Below are positions 25,368 through 33,591 of a DNA stretch of 44,339 bases, in pieces. Each line of letters opens with the position of its first letter. Position 1 is the first letter of the stretch. The notes under the pieces were generated by a model. That model had not been told where the DNA came from. It saw only the letters and a program-made list of their open reading frames with translations, and did no database searches. Origin of the DNA: Treponema sp. (GTDB taxonomy: Bacteria > Spirochaetota > Spirochaetia > Treponematales > Treponemataceae). The DNA is taken from contig JAKSTL010000013.1 in NCBI GenBank assembly GCA_024402595.1, forward strand, positions 1 to 44,339. The letters run 5' to 3'. A program made the position numbers and the translations under genes.

Positions 25368-25535
25368 AAAAAATCCTCAAGAAATGATTATAAGTAAAAA
25401 TTGAATATAAGAATTGTATCATAATTTAGGAAAATATAATCGTCTTTTGAGGATAGAATATAAGTTTATAAAAAATATTCCAAGTTCAAAATAAATGCGC
25501 TGAATGGCAAATAGTTTGTACTTGGAAATGACAGG

Positions 25536-25964
25536 CTAATTTTTTATTTTCTTTAACTGTTGATTCATTTTATCGGCAGAGTGTTTCATAGACATGCAGA
25601 TGAGAACCCAAATCACTATGGAAACGGCAATATATGTAATTTCCATTCCAATGATTGTGGCAGGAGCTTTTAAATTGAACCAACCCAACAAAAAGCCAAA
25701 AACCAGAACTACAATGTTTGCGAAAATAAAGAAAAACACATTCCATAAGATATACTTTTTCTTAGTCATTTCTTTGTCAAAACAAAAAGGGAGCCGTGCA
25801 AGACAGATTATAAAAGATAATGCCAAAACGCCCCAGATATAAGAAACGGAAAGTCCTCCATCAAAGCCTACAAAGATTGCAATGTAGATAGATGAAAAAA
25901 AGAAAATTGCGGTTGATAATTTTGAAAACATATCTATAAATTGATTCAAAATAGATTTATTCAT
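25536..25964 (-). CDS. DUF3021-like four-helix membrane protein
   Basis: A 142-residue protein with four hydrophobic helices (about residues 15-33, 42-57, 72-93 and 102-125) and a Lys-rich tail. Size, topology and genetic linkage to a stand-alone LytTR protein match the DUF3021 group, which in many Firmicutes is encoded next to such regulators and is thought to control them from the membrane. Family assignment is by pattern and context, not by alignment. Ribosome site GGAG. It lies 205 bases after the LytTR gene, and that gap is filled by a repeat copy (26004-26103). Confidence 0.7.
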   Translation of the reverse strand: MNKSILNQFIDMFSKLSTAIFFFSSIYIAIFVGFDGGLSVSYIWGVLALSFIICLARLPFCFDKEMTKKKYILWNVFFFIFANIVVLVFGFLLGWFNLKAPATIIGMEITYIAVSIVIWVLICMSMKHSADKMNQQLKKIKN

Positions 25965-26003
25965 ATTAGCTTCTCCATAAAATTAAAATTGTTACATTCG
26001 GGA

Positions 26004-26103
26004 CTGTCCAACAGGTAATGATTATTGCAGTAAATCTAGTGGGAGTCTGAATAACTTCAGAACTGAATCAAGTTCAGCATGACAAATACTTTTTGGACAT
26101 CCC
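26004..26103 (+). repeat. Intergenic repeat family B, short copy
   Basis: Contains CTGTCCAACAGGTAATGA (26004-26021), ATTGCAGTAAAT (26024-26035), a stem CTGAA-TCAAG-TTCAG followed by CATGACA (26063-26084) and GACATCCC (26096-26103). The outer blocks match 15183-15327, and the stem matches the elements in iorA at 3506-3581. It splits the LytTR and DUF3021-like genes. Confidence 0.75.
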
Positions 26104-26169
26104 CATGACAAATACCTTTTAGACAATCTTCTATTTAAATATTTTAAATATTCGTTTCCTCGATAGTTT

Positions 26170-26607
26170 TTATAAACCGAGATGCTTTTTAAGCACAGGA
26201 ACATACATTCTTGAAAAAATAACTTTACATTCGTTGCAAAGGCTTGCTTCAATTCTTCCACTAAAATCTGGGGAAAGATTTTCGATTTTGTTAATATTTA
26301 CAAGAACTGCTTTGCTTGCTCGTAAAAAATATCTGGGAAGTGTTTCTTCCAGTTGATATAATTTTTGTTTGCTTTCGAAAACTTCACTTTCGGTATAAGC
26401 AAAAACCCGATCATCCACAGATTCAAAATATAAAATATCCTGAAAATCTACCAGATTTATTGAAGATTCTTTGTACAAAGAAAGCTTGTTTTTACCATTT
26501 TTAAGTGTATTCAGAAGGTCAAGAATATTTTCATCTAAAGCTCCACACTTAAGAATTATTTCATCTTCTTCTGTTGGGTCTGTTTTATCCAAAATTGTAA
26601 TTTTCAT
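26170..26607 (-). CDS. LytTR-domain DNA-binding regulator
   Basis: A 145-residue regulator without a receiver domain. Residues about 45-145 are a LytTR domain: LVDFQDILYFESVDDRVFAYTE, a helix with LYQLEETLPRYFLRASKAVLVNINKIENL and a strand-rich end with SRMYVPVLKKHLGL, which follow the LytTR pattern of strand, D-I-YFE, RxSKxxLVN and final KK. The N-terminal 45 residues are acidic and could be a regulatory arm. Stand-alone LytTR proteins often pair with DUF3021 membrane proteins, and such a gene follows. It starts 26 bases after the amide-hydrolase gene, in the same operon. Confidence 0.88.
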   Translation of the reverse strand: MKITILDKTDPTEEDEIILKCGALDENILDLLNTLKNGKNKLSLYKESSINLVDFQDILYFESVDDRVFAYTESEVFESKQKLYQLEETLPRYFLRASKAVLVNINKIENLSPDFSGRIEASLCNECKVIFSRMYVPVLKKHLGL

Positions 26608-26633
26608 AATAGAAATTATATTACCATAAAAAA

Positions 26634-27695
26634 TTAGAGTTTAAAATTCAAACAGGCGGCTTCCTGATAATTTTCTTCCAGTGCATAATTTACAGTCAGT
26701 TTGTCTTGATTAAAAACTGCCCGCCACCAGGTTTTACTGTTTCCTTCGAAGCTTCCAGCTCTTATGTCAAATAATGCTTGTTTTACATCTTCTTCGGAAA
26801 GTGTTTTGTTTTCTTCTAGGACTTTGTTTAAAACTTCAAGTCTGTAACTGGAGTTTTCGTAGTTTTTAACAGTTCGTTCAACTGCCAGATAATGATTTGT
26901 TACGGCGTTTGCTTCTGTTACAAACATTTTATTGTCCACATATTCTACAACTACCATTTTTCTAGAAGAATCGCTAATTGCAAAATGATGGGCGGCTCCA
27001 ATTACGGAAAACATATCGTGATTTTCTAAAAACTCAATGGCTTCTGGAACTGTGGCACAAAAATCTAAAATGCCACGAATTGCTAAGGTGGTTGTTACAT
27101 CGGCTTTTCCATTATTCTGAGCAGTTACTTCGTTGTCTCCGGCCATTAAGTCTGAAATACAAAGTCCTTTTTCGTTCATTCCATCAAGGGGAATAAAAAG
27201 CGCTGCGGAACTTAAATATTTTTGTGCAAAAGTAGTTGGTTTAAAGTCTTCGCCAAACCCCAGAAAGTCAATTTGGGTTGTGGTAATGGATTTATATCCT
27301 TTTTTTGGATTGGATTTTATAATCATTCCTGTTTTAAAGTCGTCCCAGTCGTAATTTCTGCCAAAAAGTTTTTCTCCATTTTCGTTTTTTGTGGAAATTG
27401 CCGCACAACCTGTGTTAAGAGGAACTTCGTTTTTATAAACCTGATTTATGCTTTTTCCGCGCAAAAGAGTTTCTATAAAAACTGCCAGTTTTTTGTTGGA
27501 ATCTGCGCCACCTTTATTTAAAAACTCATTTAAATAATAATTGCCGTTAAATTCCATATAATAAAAGTGGTCGCTCAATTGTTTTACCGAATTAGCGGCT
27601 TTTACAAACTTGCCATAAGTGTGCCAGCTCCACAACAATGCCAGAATCCCAATAAATCCTAAAACTCTAAAAAAAATCTTGAAAAAAATTTTCAT
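26634..27695 (-). CDS. Ntn-type linear amide C-N hydrolase (choloylglycine hydrolase superfamily)
   Basis: A 353-residue enzyme with an N-terminal membrane segment (residues 6-24), so it is membrane-anchored or exported. VPLNTGCAAIS puts Cys97 where the Ntn nucleophile is expected after removal of a propeptide. Next come GRNYDWDD (Arg113 and Asp116), DGMNEKGLCIS and AISDSSRKMVVVEY, all features of the conjugated-bile-salt-hydrolase/penicillin-acylase/acid-ceramidase superfamily. The substrate may be an N-acyl amino acid, an N-acyl lipid or another amide; it cannot be read from sequence. Good ribosome site GAGGTG. First gene of the leftward operon with the LytTR and DUF3021-like genes and divergent from a LytTR two-component system, so a role in making or destroying an acylated signal is possible. 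Confidence 0.82.
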   Translation of the reverse strand: MKIFFKIFFRVLGFIGILALLWSWHTYGKFVKAANSVKQLSDHFYYMEFNGNYYLNEFLNKGGADSNKKLAVFIETLLRGKSINQVYKNEVPLNTGCAAISTKNENGEKLFGRNYDWDDFKTGMIIKSNPKKGYKSITTTQIDFLGFGEDFKPTTFAQKYLSSAALFIPLDGMNEKGLCISDLMAGDNEVTAQNNGKADVTTTLAIRGILDFCATVPEAIEFLENHDMFSVIGAAHHFAISDSSRKMVVVEYVDNKMFVTEANAVTNHYLAVERTVKNYENSSYRLEVLNKVLEENKTLSEEDVKQALFDIRAGSFEGNSKTWWRAVFNQDKLTVNYALEENYQEAACLNFKL

Positions 27696-27754
27696 TTGTA
27701 TAACACCTCACATAACTGATGAATAAATAATATCAGAGTAGGATTGACTGTGCT

Positions 27755-27824
27755 TGCAACTTACGGTCAAAAAAATGCAACTTAAAGTATTTAATCTGCA
27801 AAAAGGTTTTTTATAATGTATAAT
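27755..27824 (+). promoter_or_regulatory. LytTR-type operator and promoter of the response regulator
   Basis: TGCAACTTA occurs at 27755-27763 and again at 27776-27784, 21 bases apart: a 9-base repeat with a 12-base spacer, the usual layout of AgrA/ComE operators. TATAAT is at 27819-27824 (another at 27812), about 43 bases from the second repeat, with no good -35, as expected for an activated promoter. The site also lies 60-90 bases upstream of the divergent hydrolase gene and could control both. Confidence 0.72.
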
Positions 27825-27855
27825 TGTTTTATTAAAAAGTAAAAAAGAGATAAAA

Positions 27856-28596
27856 ATGCGAATTGCAATTTGTGAAGATGATAAAGCCTCTCGTGATTTT
27901 GAAATAATGCTCATACATCAATGGGCCGAAAAAAATCAGTTGAAGATTATTGTGGACAGTTACTCTAGTGCCGAAAACTTTCTTTTTGAGTCGGAAGATA
28001 AGATTGAATATGATTTGTTGCTTCTGGATATTCAAATGGGAAAAATGAATGGTTTTGAGCTGGCCAAGGTTTTGCGCAACCGTGGATTTTCTGGGGAGCT
28101 GGCATTTTTAACTGGAATTATGGATTATGCTTTAGACGGCTATGAGGTTGGTGCAGTTCGTTATATTTTAAAACCTGTAAAAGAGCAGAATCTTTTTAAT
28201 GTGCTGGACTTGGTTTATGAAGAGTTTAGAAAACGGGCAGAAGAAGTGTATTTGCTTGAACTTGGCAGTGATGTTACAAAGATTCCTTATTCTGAAATTA
28301 TTTATGTAGAAGCTAGAGGCCATTATGTTCATTTGTGTGGTTGTGCCGGTGGTATGAATGGTGGAAAGTTTTTTGAGAAAGAATGGAAGGCTTCTTTTGG
28401 TACCGTTTCTTTGGATTTTGAAGGGCACGGCTTTTTTTGTTTGCGAAGAGGCTTAATTGTAAATCTTTTACATGTGCAGAAAATAACTAAATCGGAATGT
28501 GTTTTGACTAATGGCGAAGTTTTACCTGTGGCCAGAAATAATTATGATAATTTGAACCTCGCTTTTATTGAGTTTTACAAGGAAAAGAGTTTATGA
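27856..28596 (+). CDS. LytTR-family response regulator (AgrA/ComE-like)
   Basis: 246 residues. The receiver domain has the acidic pocket CEDD (residues 6-9), the phosphoacceptor Asp58 in YDLLLLDIQM and the Lys of YILKPVKEQ. The C-terminal LytTR domain begins near residue 150, with KIPYSEIIYVEARGHYVHLC, FFCLRRGLIVNLLHVQKI and NGEVLPVARNNYDN. It should be phosphorylated by the kinase whose start overlaps its stop (ATGA). A 21-bp-period direct repeat upstream suggests autoregulation, and a similar pair lies before the ABC exporter operon. The architecture is that of peptide-pheromone regulators, although many LytTR regulators serve other signals. Confidence 0.93.
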   Translation: MRIAICEDDKASRDFEIMLIHQWAEKNQLKIIVDSYSSAENFLFESEDKIEYDLLLLDIQMGKMNGFELAKVLRNRGFSGELAFLTGIMDYALDGYEVGAVRYILKPVKEQNLFNVLDLVYEEFRKRAEEVYLLELGSDVTKIPYSEIIYVEARGHYVHLCGCAGGMNGGKFFEKEWKASFGTVSLDFEGHGFFCLRRGLIVNLLHVQKITKSECVLTNGEVLPVARNNYDNLNLAFIEFYKEKSL

Positions 28597-29312
28597 GTTT
28601 ATTGTGGTGGATAATTATTTGTTTTTTATGCGTTGTAGTAACGGGCTTTCTTACATTTTTTCTTACAAAAAAGCAGGACGAAAAATGGCTTTTTGATTTT
28701 CAGGATTCTATTTTAAAAAAGCAGCGGGATGAAGTAGAAAATGTGTACAATACCATGCGTGGCTGGCGACATGATTACCATAATCACATGCAGATAATAA
28801 AGGCTTATTTGGCTATGAACCAGATTGAAGAGATTAAAAACTATCTGGACCATTTGGAAGAAGACTTAGACAGCATTGATATTGCAATTAGGACGGGAAA
28901 CACCAGTGTAAATGCAATTTTAAGCAGTAAATTGTCTATTGCTCAAAAAAGAGCCATAAGTGTAAATTGCAAAGCTTCTGTGCCTAGTGAGCTAAAAATA
29001 TCTGATGTGCATTTAAGTGCAATTATTGGTAATCTTTTGGATAATGCTATTGAAGCCTGCGAAAAAGTTCCATTGGAAAAACGCTTTATTCGGGTTTATA
29101 TGGGGCTTTTTAAACAGCAGCTTTATATTTCGGTAACAAATGCTACAGAAGAAACTCGTCGTAAAAAGCTTACAGAATTGATTACTTCTAAAAAAGGTGA
29201 ACATGGGCTTGGTTTGCGTAGAGTGGATAAACTGGTGGAACAGTACCAGGGCTATGTAAACCGTAAGAATGAGCCTGGTGTTTTTGCTACAGAAATTATG
29301 CTGCCAATGTAG
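28593..29312 (+). CDS. Short GHKL sensor histidine kinase (AgrC-like catalytic part)
   Basis: 239 residues with only one membrane helix (about residues 4-24) and almost no extracytoplasmic part. The phosphoacceptor segment MRGWRHDYHNHMQ (His60) is the AgrC/HPK10 type, followed by a dimerisation helix, the N box IIGNLLDNAIEAC and the G box HGLGLRRVDKLVEQYQGY. AgrC and ComD kinases usually have five to seven membrane helices for peptide binding, and these are missing here. Either the kinase senses through another membrane protein or it detects a membrane or cytoplasmic cue. Overlap of four bases with the regulator gene shows coupled translation. Confidence 0.93.
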   Translation: MSLLWWIIICFLCVVVTGFLTFFLTKKQDEKWLFDFQDSILKKQRDEVENVYNTMRGWRHDYHNHMQIIKAYLAMNQIEEIKNYLDHLEEDLDSIDIAIRTGNTSVNAILSSKLSIAQKRAISVNCKASVPSELKISDVHLSAIIGNLLDNAIEACEKVPLEKRFIRVYMGLFKQQLYISVTNATEETRRKKLTELITSKKGEHGLGLRRVDKLVEQYQGYVNRKNEPGVFATEIMLPM

Positions 29313-29319
29313 AGTCTGA

Positions 29320-29476
29320 AGGGGTTTTAGGGGAAAGCGGAGCGGGCCCCTAGGTGAAGGGGTAGCGGAAAAGACCGCAGCGCAGCGAGGACTTTGAAGT
29401 GAGGGGAAGGCTAACGAGCAATTTCGTTAACGAGCAAGATCGTTAACGAGATTGCTCGTTTCCCCTCTTTTACATT
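29320..29476 (+). repeat. Palindromic repeat family A copy 3 with nested AACGAG repeats
   Basis: Contains GAAGGGGTAG (29356-29365) and GAGGGGAAGGCT (29401-29412) in the same order as the copies in and near iorA. The closing arm TTTCCCCTC is displaced by about 45 bases of tandem CGTTAACGAGCAA-like units, which are themselves self-complementary. It fills the gap between the kinase and exporter genes and ends at the exporter operator. Confidence 0.8.
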
Positions 29477-29539
29477 TCGTGTTCTAATTTTTACAATTCG
29501 TGTACTTTCTAATAAAAATATTTTTTTCTAGCTTATTAT
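29471..29539 (+). promoter_or_regulatory. LytTR-type operator and promoter of the ABC exporter operon
   Basis: TACATTTCGTGTTCT (29471-29485) and TACAATTCGTGTACT (29492-29506) are direct repeats, 13 of 15 identical, with a 21-base period. TATTAT at 29534-29539 would be the -10, 42 bases from the second repeat start; a start site near 29546 would give a short leader to the ATG at 29562. The core TRCAWYTYR is shared with the operator at 27755. Confidence 0.72.
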
Positions 29540-29561
29540 TCTGAGTGTGAGGTTTATTAAA

Positions 29562-31418
29562 ATGGAAAAGAGAAACTCTGTATTGAAAAATATTGGGATT
29601 GTTATGGGAGCGTGGATAAAAAGGTATCCGATTGCGCTGCTGATGATTCCAATTTATCTTACGGCAAGAATAATTGGCCCTTATTTGGGAACGCTTTTGT
29701 CTTCTAAAGTGATTGGGGTTATTACAAGTGGTAATGTAAAGCAATTTTTTATAACAATTATTGGGCTTTTAATTGCAACTGCGGTTTGTGGTGCTTTGGA
29801 AAATGTGATTGGAAGTTTTCTGAGTGCGCAAAGGATTTATACGCGGTTGGGTGGTTTTGCGGCGGATTTGTTTCATAAGGCTTTGACAACGGACTATCAA
29901 AATGTGGAAATGCAGAAAAATCTGAAGATTATGAATAAAGCGGCTAATTCTGTGGCGGGAAATATGTATGGGCCGGAAGAGTTGATGAATCAGACTTTGA
30001 ATGTGCTGGTGGTTTTTCTTGGAATTGGTACTTATGGCACTATGATTTTGATGGTTGACTGGAAAATCTTGGTGGCGGTGCTGGTTATGTTTGTAGGAAA
30101 TGTTTGGTTGCAGACTTTGGCTATTAAATATGGAGATAAGCACAGGGAAGAAAGCACGGAAATATGGCGGGAAAAAAATTACATTAAGAAAAAGGGTTTG
30201 AATATAAGTGCGGGTAAGGATATTCGTATTTACCAGATGCATAATTGGTTTCATAAGTTGTTCTGCGATATTGTAAAGCGTCGGCGGGAGTATCAGAAAA
30301 AGGTGGAGCTGATGTGGTATATTCCAACAATCTGGGATGTAATTATTAACTTTATTCGAGATTTTCTGGCTTATTCTATTTTGATTCAGCGGGTTTTAAC
30401 TGGGCAGATTGATGTGGCGGCTTTTACTCTTTACATTGGCTTGGTCGGTAATTTTTCTAACTGGATTTATTATCTTTCGGGAAATCTGAGTGCTATTAAA
30501 AAGGCGAGTCATGAGTTTAATGATTATTTTGAGTTTATGAATCTGCCAGAAAAGAGCAGGCTTGTGAAAAAGGCAAAAACAGAAAATAAGGCGAAGGCGG
30601 CGGAAAAAGTTTTGGAATCTGGGGCGGAATCTGAGGAAAAGGAAAAAAATAAACTTGGAGAGGCGCCGGAAATTGAGTTTAAGGATGTGGGTTTTACTTA
30701 TGACGGGACAGAGAAGGCAACTTTAAATGGATTGAACTTTACAATTCATAAGGGAGAGAAAATTGCTTTGGTTGGTAACAATGGCGCTGGTAAAACTACA
30801 ATTGTAAAGCTGTTGACTGGGCTTTATGCTCATACGGAAGGGGAGATTTTGGTGAATGGAACTCCTTTGGAGCAGCTTGAGTTGGAAGAGTATCAGGATA
30901 ATATTAGTGTGCTTTTTCAGGATACGGAGCCTATGGCTTTTTCGCTCAAAGAGAATGTGGCTAGTGTTGAAAGTGAAAAGGCTGATGGTGAAAAGGTGTG
31001 GATGGCGTTGGAAAGGGCTGGGCTTAAAGAAAAAGTGGAGAGTTTGAAGAATAAGGAAAACACTTTTATTACTCAGAATCTTGATGAAGAAGGGATTTTA
31101 CTTTCTGGTGGCGAAACACAAAAACTTTTACTGGCAAAGGCGATTTATAAAAATGGTAATTTTCTGATTTTGGATGAACCTACTTCTGCTTTGGATCCGA
31201 TTGCGGAAAGTAAGATTTACGAGGAATACAATGAACTGGCGGCGGGAAAAACGGCGGTGTTTATTTCTCATCGTTTGGCAAGCACTAAGTTCTGCGACCG
31301 TATTATGTTTTTGGATGGTGGAAAAATTGCGGAGTTTGGTACTCATGAAGAATTGATGAAGCTGGACGGAAAATACAAGGAAATGTTTGATATTCAAAGT
31401 CAGTATTACACGAAATAA
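29562..31418 (+). CDS. ABC exporter half-transporter (membrane plus ATPase domains), first
   Basis: A 618-residue type-IV-fold ABC half-transporter. The N-terminal 330 residues hold about six membrane helices. The ATPase has VGNNGAGKTT (Walker A), FQDTEPMAF (Q loop), LSGGETQKLLLAKAI (signature), LILDEPTSALDP (Walker B) and ISHR (switch His). A charged linker of about 40 residues, rich in Lys, Glu and Ala, joins the two parts. No N-terminal C39 peptidase domain is present, so it would not cut a double-glycine leader itself. GAGG (29549-29552) upstream supports the ATG at 29562; a GTG at 29547 is possible. Pairs with the next gene, probably as a heterodimer. Confidence 0.92.
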   Translation: MEKRNSVLKNIGIVMGAWIKRYPIALLMIPIYLTARIIGPYLGTLLSSKVIGVITSGNVKQFFITIIGLLIATAVCGALENVIGSFLSAQRIYTRLGGFAADLFHKALTTDYQNVEMQKNLKIMNKAANSVAGNMYGPEELMNQTLNVLVVFLGIGTYGTMILMVDWKILVAVLVMFVGNVWLQTLAIKYGDKHREESTEIWREKNYIKKKGLNISAGKDIRIYQMHNWFHKLFCDIVKRRREYQKKVELMWYIPTIWDVIINFIRDFLAYSILIQRVLTGQIDVAAFTLYIGLVGNFSNWIYYLSGNLSAIKKASHEFNDYFEFMNLPEKSRLVKKAKTENKAKAAEKVLESGAESEEKEKNKLGEAPEIEFKDVGFTYDGTEKATLNGLNFTIHKGEKIALVGNNGAGKTTIVKLLTGLYAHTEGEILVNGTPLEQLELEEYQDNISVLFQDTEPMAFSLKENVASVESEKADGEKVWMALERAGLKEKVESLKNKENTFITQNLDEEGILLSGGETQKLLLAKAIYKNGNFLILDEPTSALDPIAESKIYEEYNELAAGKTAVFISHRLASTKFCDRIMFLDGGKIAEFGTHEELMKLDGKYKEMFDIQSQYYTK

Positions 31419-31463
31419 AGTGGCTGAACTATAAGGGTTCGAGAGTTTTTAGTGGAGATTTTT

Positions 31464-33293
31464 ATGAACAAAAAAATAGATACAATTAAGAAGGTTTTAA
31501 AGCTTACCCACAGATTACAGAAGGGGCATATTGCGATTATTATTTTGAATCGGTTGCTGAATGGGGCGGTTCCGTTTGTAAGTATTGTTTTTAGCAGTAT
31601 TATTTTGGATTTGTTGATTGCGCAGGCTCCTTTTGAGCTGATTATGAAAAATGCCTTGATTTTGATTGGGTATAATTGTGTTATGCCGTTGATTTATTGG
31701 GGGCTTGAACATGTAATAGGGGTGAACTCTGCTTGTTTGAATGAAAAAATTGATCAGATGATTTGCGAAAAGTCTTTTGACATTGATTATGATGTGCTGG
31801 AAAGACAGGAAACTCTGGATTTAATAAAAAAGGCGGAGGAAGGAATTAACTCTTACGGAAATATTACGGGATTTTGCCAGGGATTTGCGGGATTGGTGGA
31901 AATGGTTGCGAAAATTATTTATGCACTTGTGCTGCTGTTGCCAATTTTTATTCCAAGTTCGGTTGTTACGGTTGGATTTTTGCCACATTTTTTGAATCAA
32001 TGGTATAGCGGAATTGTGCTGCTTTTTGTGTTGGTGCTGGAGGTTTTGGTTTCTACAATAACGAATAAGAAAAGTCAGGGAGTGCAGAAAGAGTTTTTTG
32101 TTCAGAATGTGCGGGCTAACAGGGAATACGGTTATTATTTTAATATGATGTTTGAATATTCCTTGGGGAAATATATTCGTTTGTATAAAAGTCAGGAGAT
32201 GGTGGAAGCAAAAACGGCGGCAACTTTGGGCAGAATGGAAAATGAGTTTATGAAACTGATGAAGAAAATCAACAGGGTACAACTGCCTGGTTTTCTGGTG
32301 CAATTTATTGTTCAAGCGGTGAGTTATATTTTTGTTGGTTTGAAGGCAATTTTTGGTTTTATTTCGGTGGGTAGTGCCTTAAAGTTTATTACGGCTTATG
32401 CAAATCTTGTGGGAAGTATAACAAGCATTTCTTATCAGATTATTGATTTGGGAATTAAAGCGGAATATCTTTCGTATTTTTATGATTTTATGGAAATTGA
32501 AAATAAACGCTATGAGGGGACAATTCCTACGGAAAAACGCAACGATAATGAGTTTGAAATTGAGTTTAGGAATGTTTCTTTTAAATATGCCAATTCAGAT
32601 TCTTATGTTTTGAAGCATGTGAATCATAAAATTAAGATTGGGACAAAAACTGCGATTGTGGGTAAAAATGGGGCTGGAAAAACTACTTTTATTAAGCTGC
32701 TGTGTCGTCTTTATGAACCAACGGAAGGGCAGATTTTATTGAATGGAATTGATATTCGGTATTATGATTATGTTGATTATGCACAATTGTTTGCGGTTGT
32801 GTTCCAGGATTTTAATCTGTTTTCTTTTTCTATTGCGGAAAATGTGGCGTTTAATTGTGATTATGATGCGGATAGAGTTACGGAATGTTTGGTAAAGGCT
32901 GGGTTGGAAGAAAGAATTGCCAGAATGAAGGATGGTATACAGACAAATATTTATCAGCAAGAGGAAAATGGGGTTGAGATTTCTGGTGGAGAGGCTCAAA
33001 AGATTGCTATTGCCCGGGCGTTGTACAAGGATGCTCCGTTGGTAATTTTGGATGAACCTACTTCGGCTTTGGATCCTGTTTCGGAATATGAAATCTACAA
33101 GAAGTTTGACGAAATGGTGGAAGATAAAACTTCGGTTTATATTTCGCACCGAATGAGCAGTTGCCGTTTTTGTGATAACATTTTGGTTTTTGACGATGGA
33201 CAGATTGTTGAGCAGGGAAATCATGAACAGTTGCTGGTGAAAAATGGGTTGTATAGTAAGCTTTGGAATGCTCAGGCGCAGTATTATAGCTAG
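31464..33293 (+). CDS. ABC exporter half-transporter, second
   Basis: A 609-residue half-transporter, partner of the preceding gene. About six membrane helices lie in residues 20-330. The ATPase shows VGKNGAGKTTF, FQDFNLFSFS, ISGGEAQKIAIARALY, VILDEPTSALDP and ISHRMSS, with both catalytic sites apparently competent. The gap to the first gene is 45 bases. ATG at 31464 is chosen over a GTG at 31452 because GGAG is 6 bases upstream. Substrate could be a peptide, lipid or drug. The operator upstream of the pair and the small membrane peptide encoded directly downstream favour a peptide or immunity-related role, but this is inference. Confidence 0.92.
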   Translation: MNKKIDTIKKVLKLTHRLQKGHIAIIILNRLLNGAVPFVSIVFSSIILDLLIAQAPFELIMKNALILIGYNCVMPLIYWGLEHVIGVNSACLNEKIDQMICEKSFDIDYDVLERQETLDLIKKAEEGINSYGNITGFCQGFAGLVEMVAKIIYALVLLLPIFIPSSVVTVGFLPHFLNQWYSGIVLLFVLVLEVLVSTITNKKSQGVQKEFFVQNVRANREYGYYFNMMFEYSLGKYIRLYKSQEMVEAKTAATLGRMENEFMKLMKKINRVQLPGFLVQFIVQAVSYIFVGLKAIFGFISVGSALKFITAYANLVGSITSISYQIIDLGIKAEYLSYFYDFMEIENKRYEGTIPTEKRNDNEFEIEFRNVSFKYANSDSYVLKHVNHKIKIGTKTAIVGKNGAGKTTFIKLLCRLYEPTEGQILLNGIDIRYYDYVDYAQLFAVVFQDFNLFSFSIAENVAFNCDYDADRVTECLVKAGLEERIARMKDGIQTNIYQQEENGVEISGGEAQKIAIARALYKDAPLVILDEPTSALDPVSEYEIYKKFDEMVEDKTSVYISHRMSSCRFCDNILVFDDGQIVEQGNHEQLLVKNGLYSKLWNAQAQYYS

Positions 33294-33324
33294 TCTGATG
33301 AAAATAAAACTATAGGAGATAAAT

Positions 33325-33543
33325 ATGGGTGAACAGGTAGAAGAAAAAGAAGTTGTAACTTATGGACCAGATGGAAGTAAGAAAGTTACTAGAACTGTGA
33401 ACAAAACTGTACAGGAGGGAATTGGTTTTGGTTCAGCTCTTGCTATGGTTATTAGCTTTTGTACATGGAAATCTGTAGGATGGGCTATTTTACATGGCTT
33501 GCTAGGTTGGGCTTATGTGATTTATTATGTTATAAAATATTAA
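33325..33543 (+). CDS. Small membrane peptide, candidate exporter substrate or immunity protein
   Basis: A 72-residue product with ribosome site AGGAGA and a start 31 bases after the exporter gene. The first 35 residues are charged and polar (EEKEVVTYGPDGSKKVTRTV). The last 37 are hydrophobic and Gly/Trp/Tyr-rich, with GFGSALAMVI, AILHGLLGWAYVIYYVIKY and two probable membrane segments. It could be a bacteriocin or signal precursor, an immunity peptide or an exporter accessory. A leader with Gly residues before the hydrophobic part is suggestive, but a clear double-glycine cleavage motif is absent. I do not recognise the family. Confidence 0.72.
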   Translation: MGEQVEEKEVVTYGPDGSKKVTRTVNKTVQEGIGFGSALAMVISFCTWKSVGWAILHGLLGWAYVIYYVIKY

Positions 33544-33591
33544 GTCCTGGCATTCTGGAAAGAAGTTTGTTGGGCAGATTTGGAGGCAATA

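Noticed and set aside
25478..25527. TTCCAAGT/ACTTGGAA inverted repeat as a terminator of the DUF3021-like gene
   Set aside because: The loop is about 34 bases and the arms are short, so a stable terminator is doubtful.
29484..33224. Long reading frames on the minus strand opposite the two ABC exporter genes
   Set aside because: They mirror codon bias of the real genes on the other strand, are rich in Asn, His and Gln, have no ribosome sites and no recognisable motifs.
33325..33543. Assigning the 72-residue peptide as a double-glycine bacteriocin
   Set aside because: No clear GG cleavage site with the usual leader hydrophobic pattern, and the exporter has no C39 peptidase domain.
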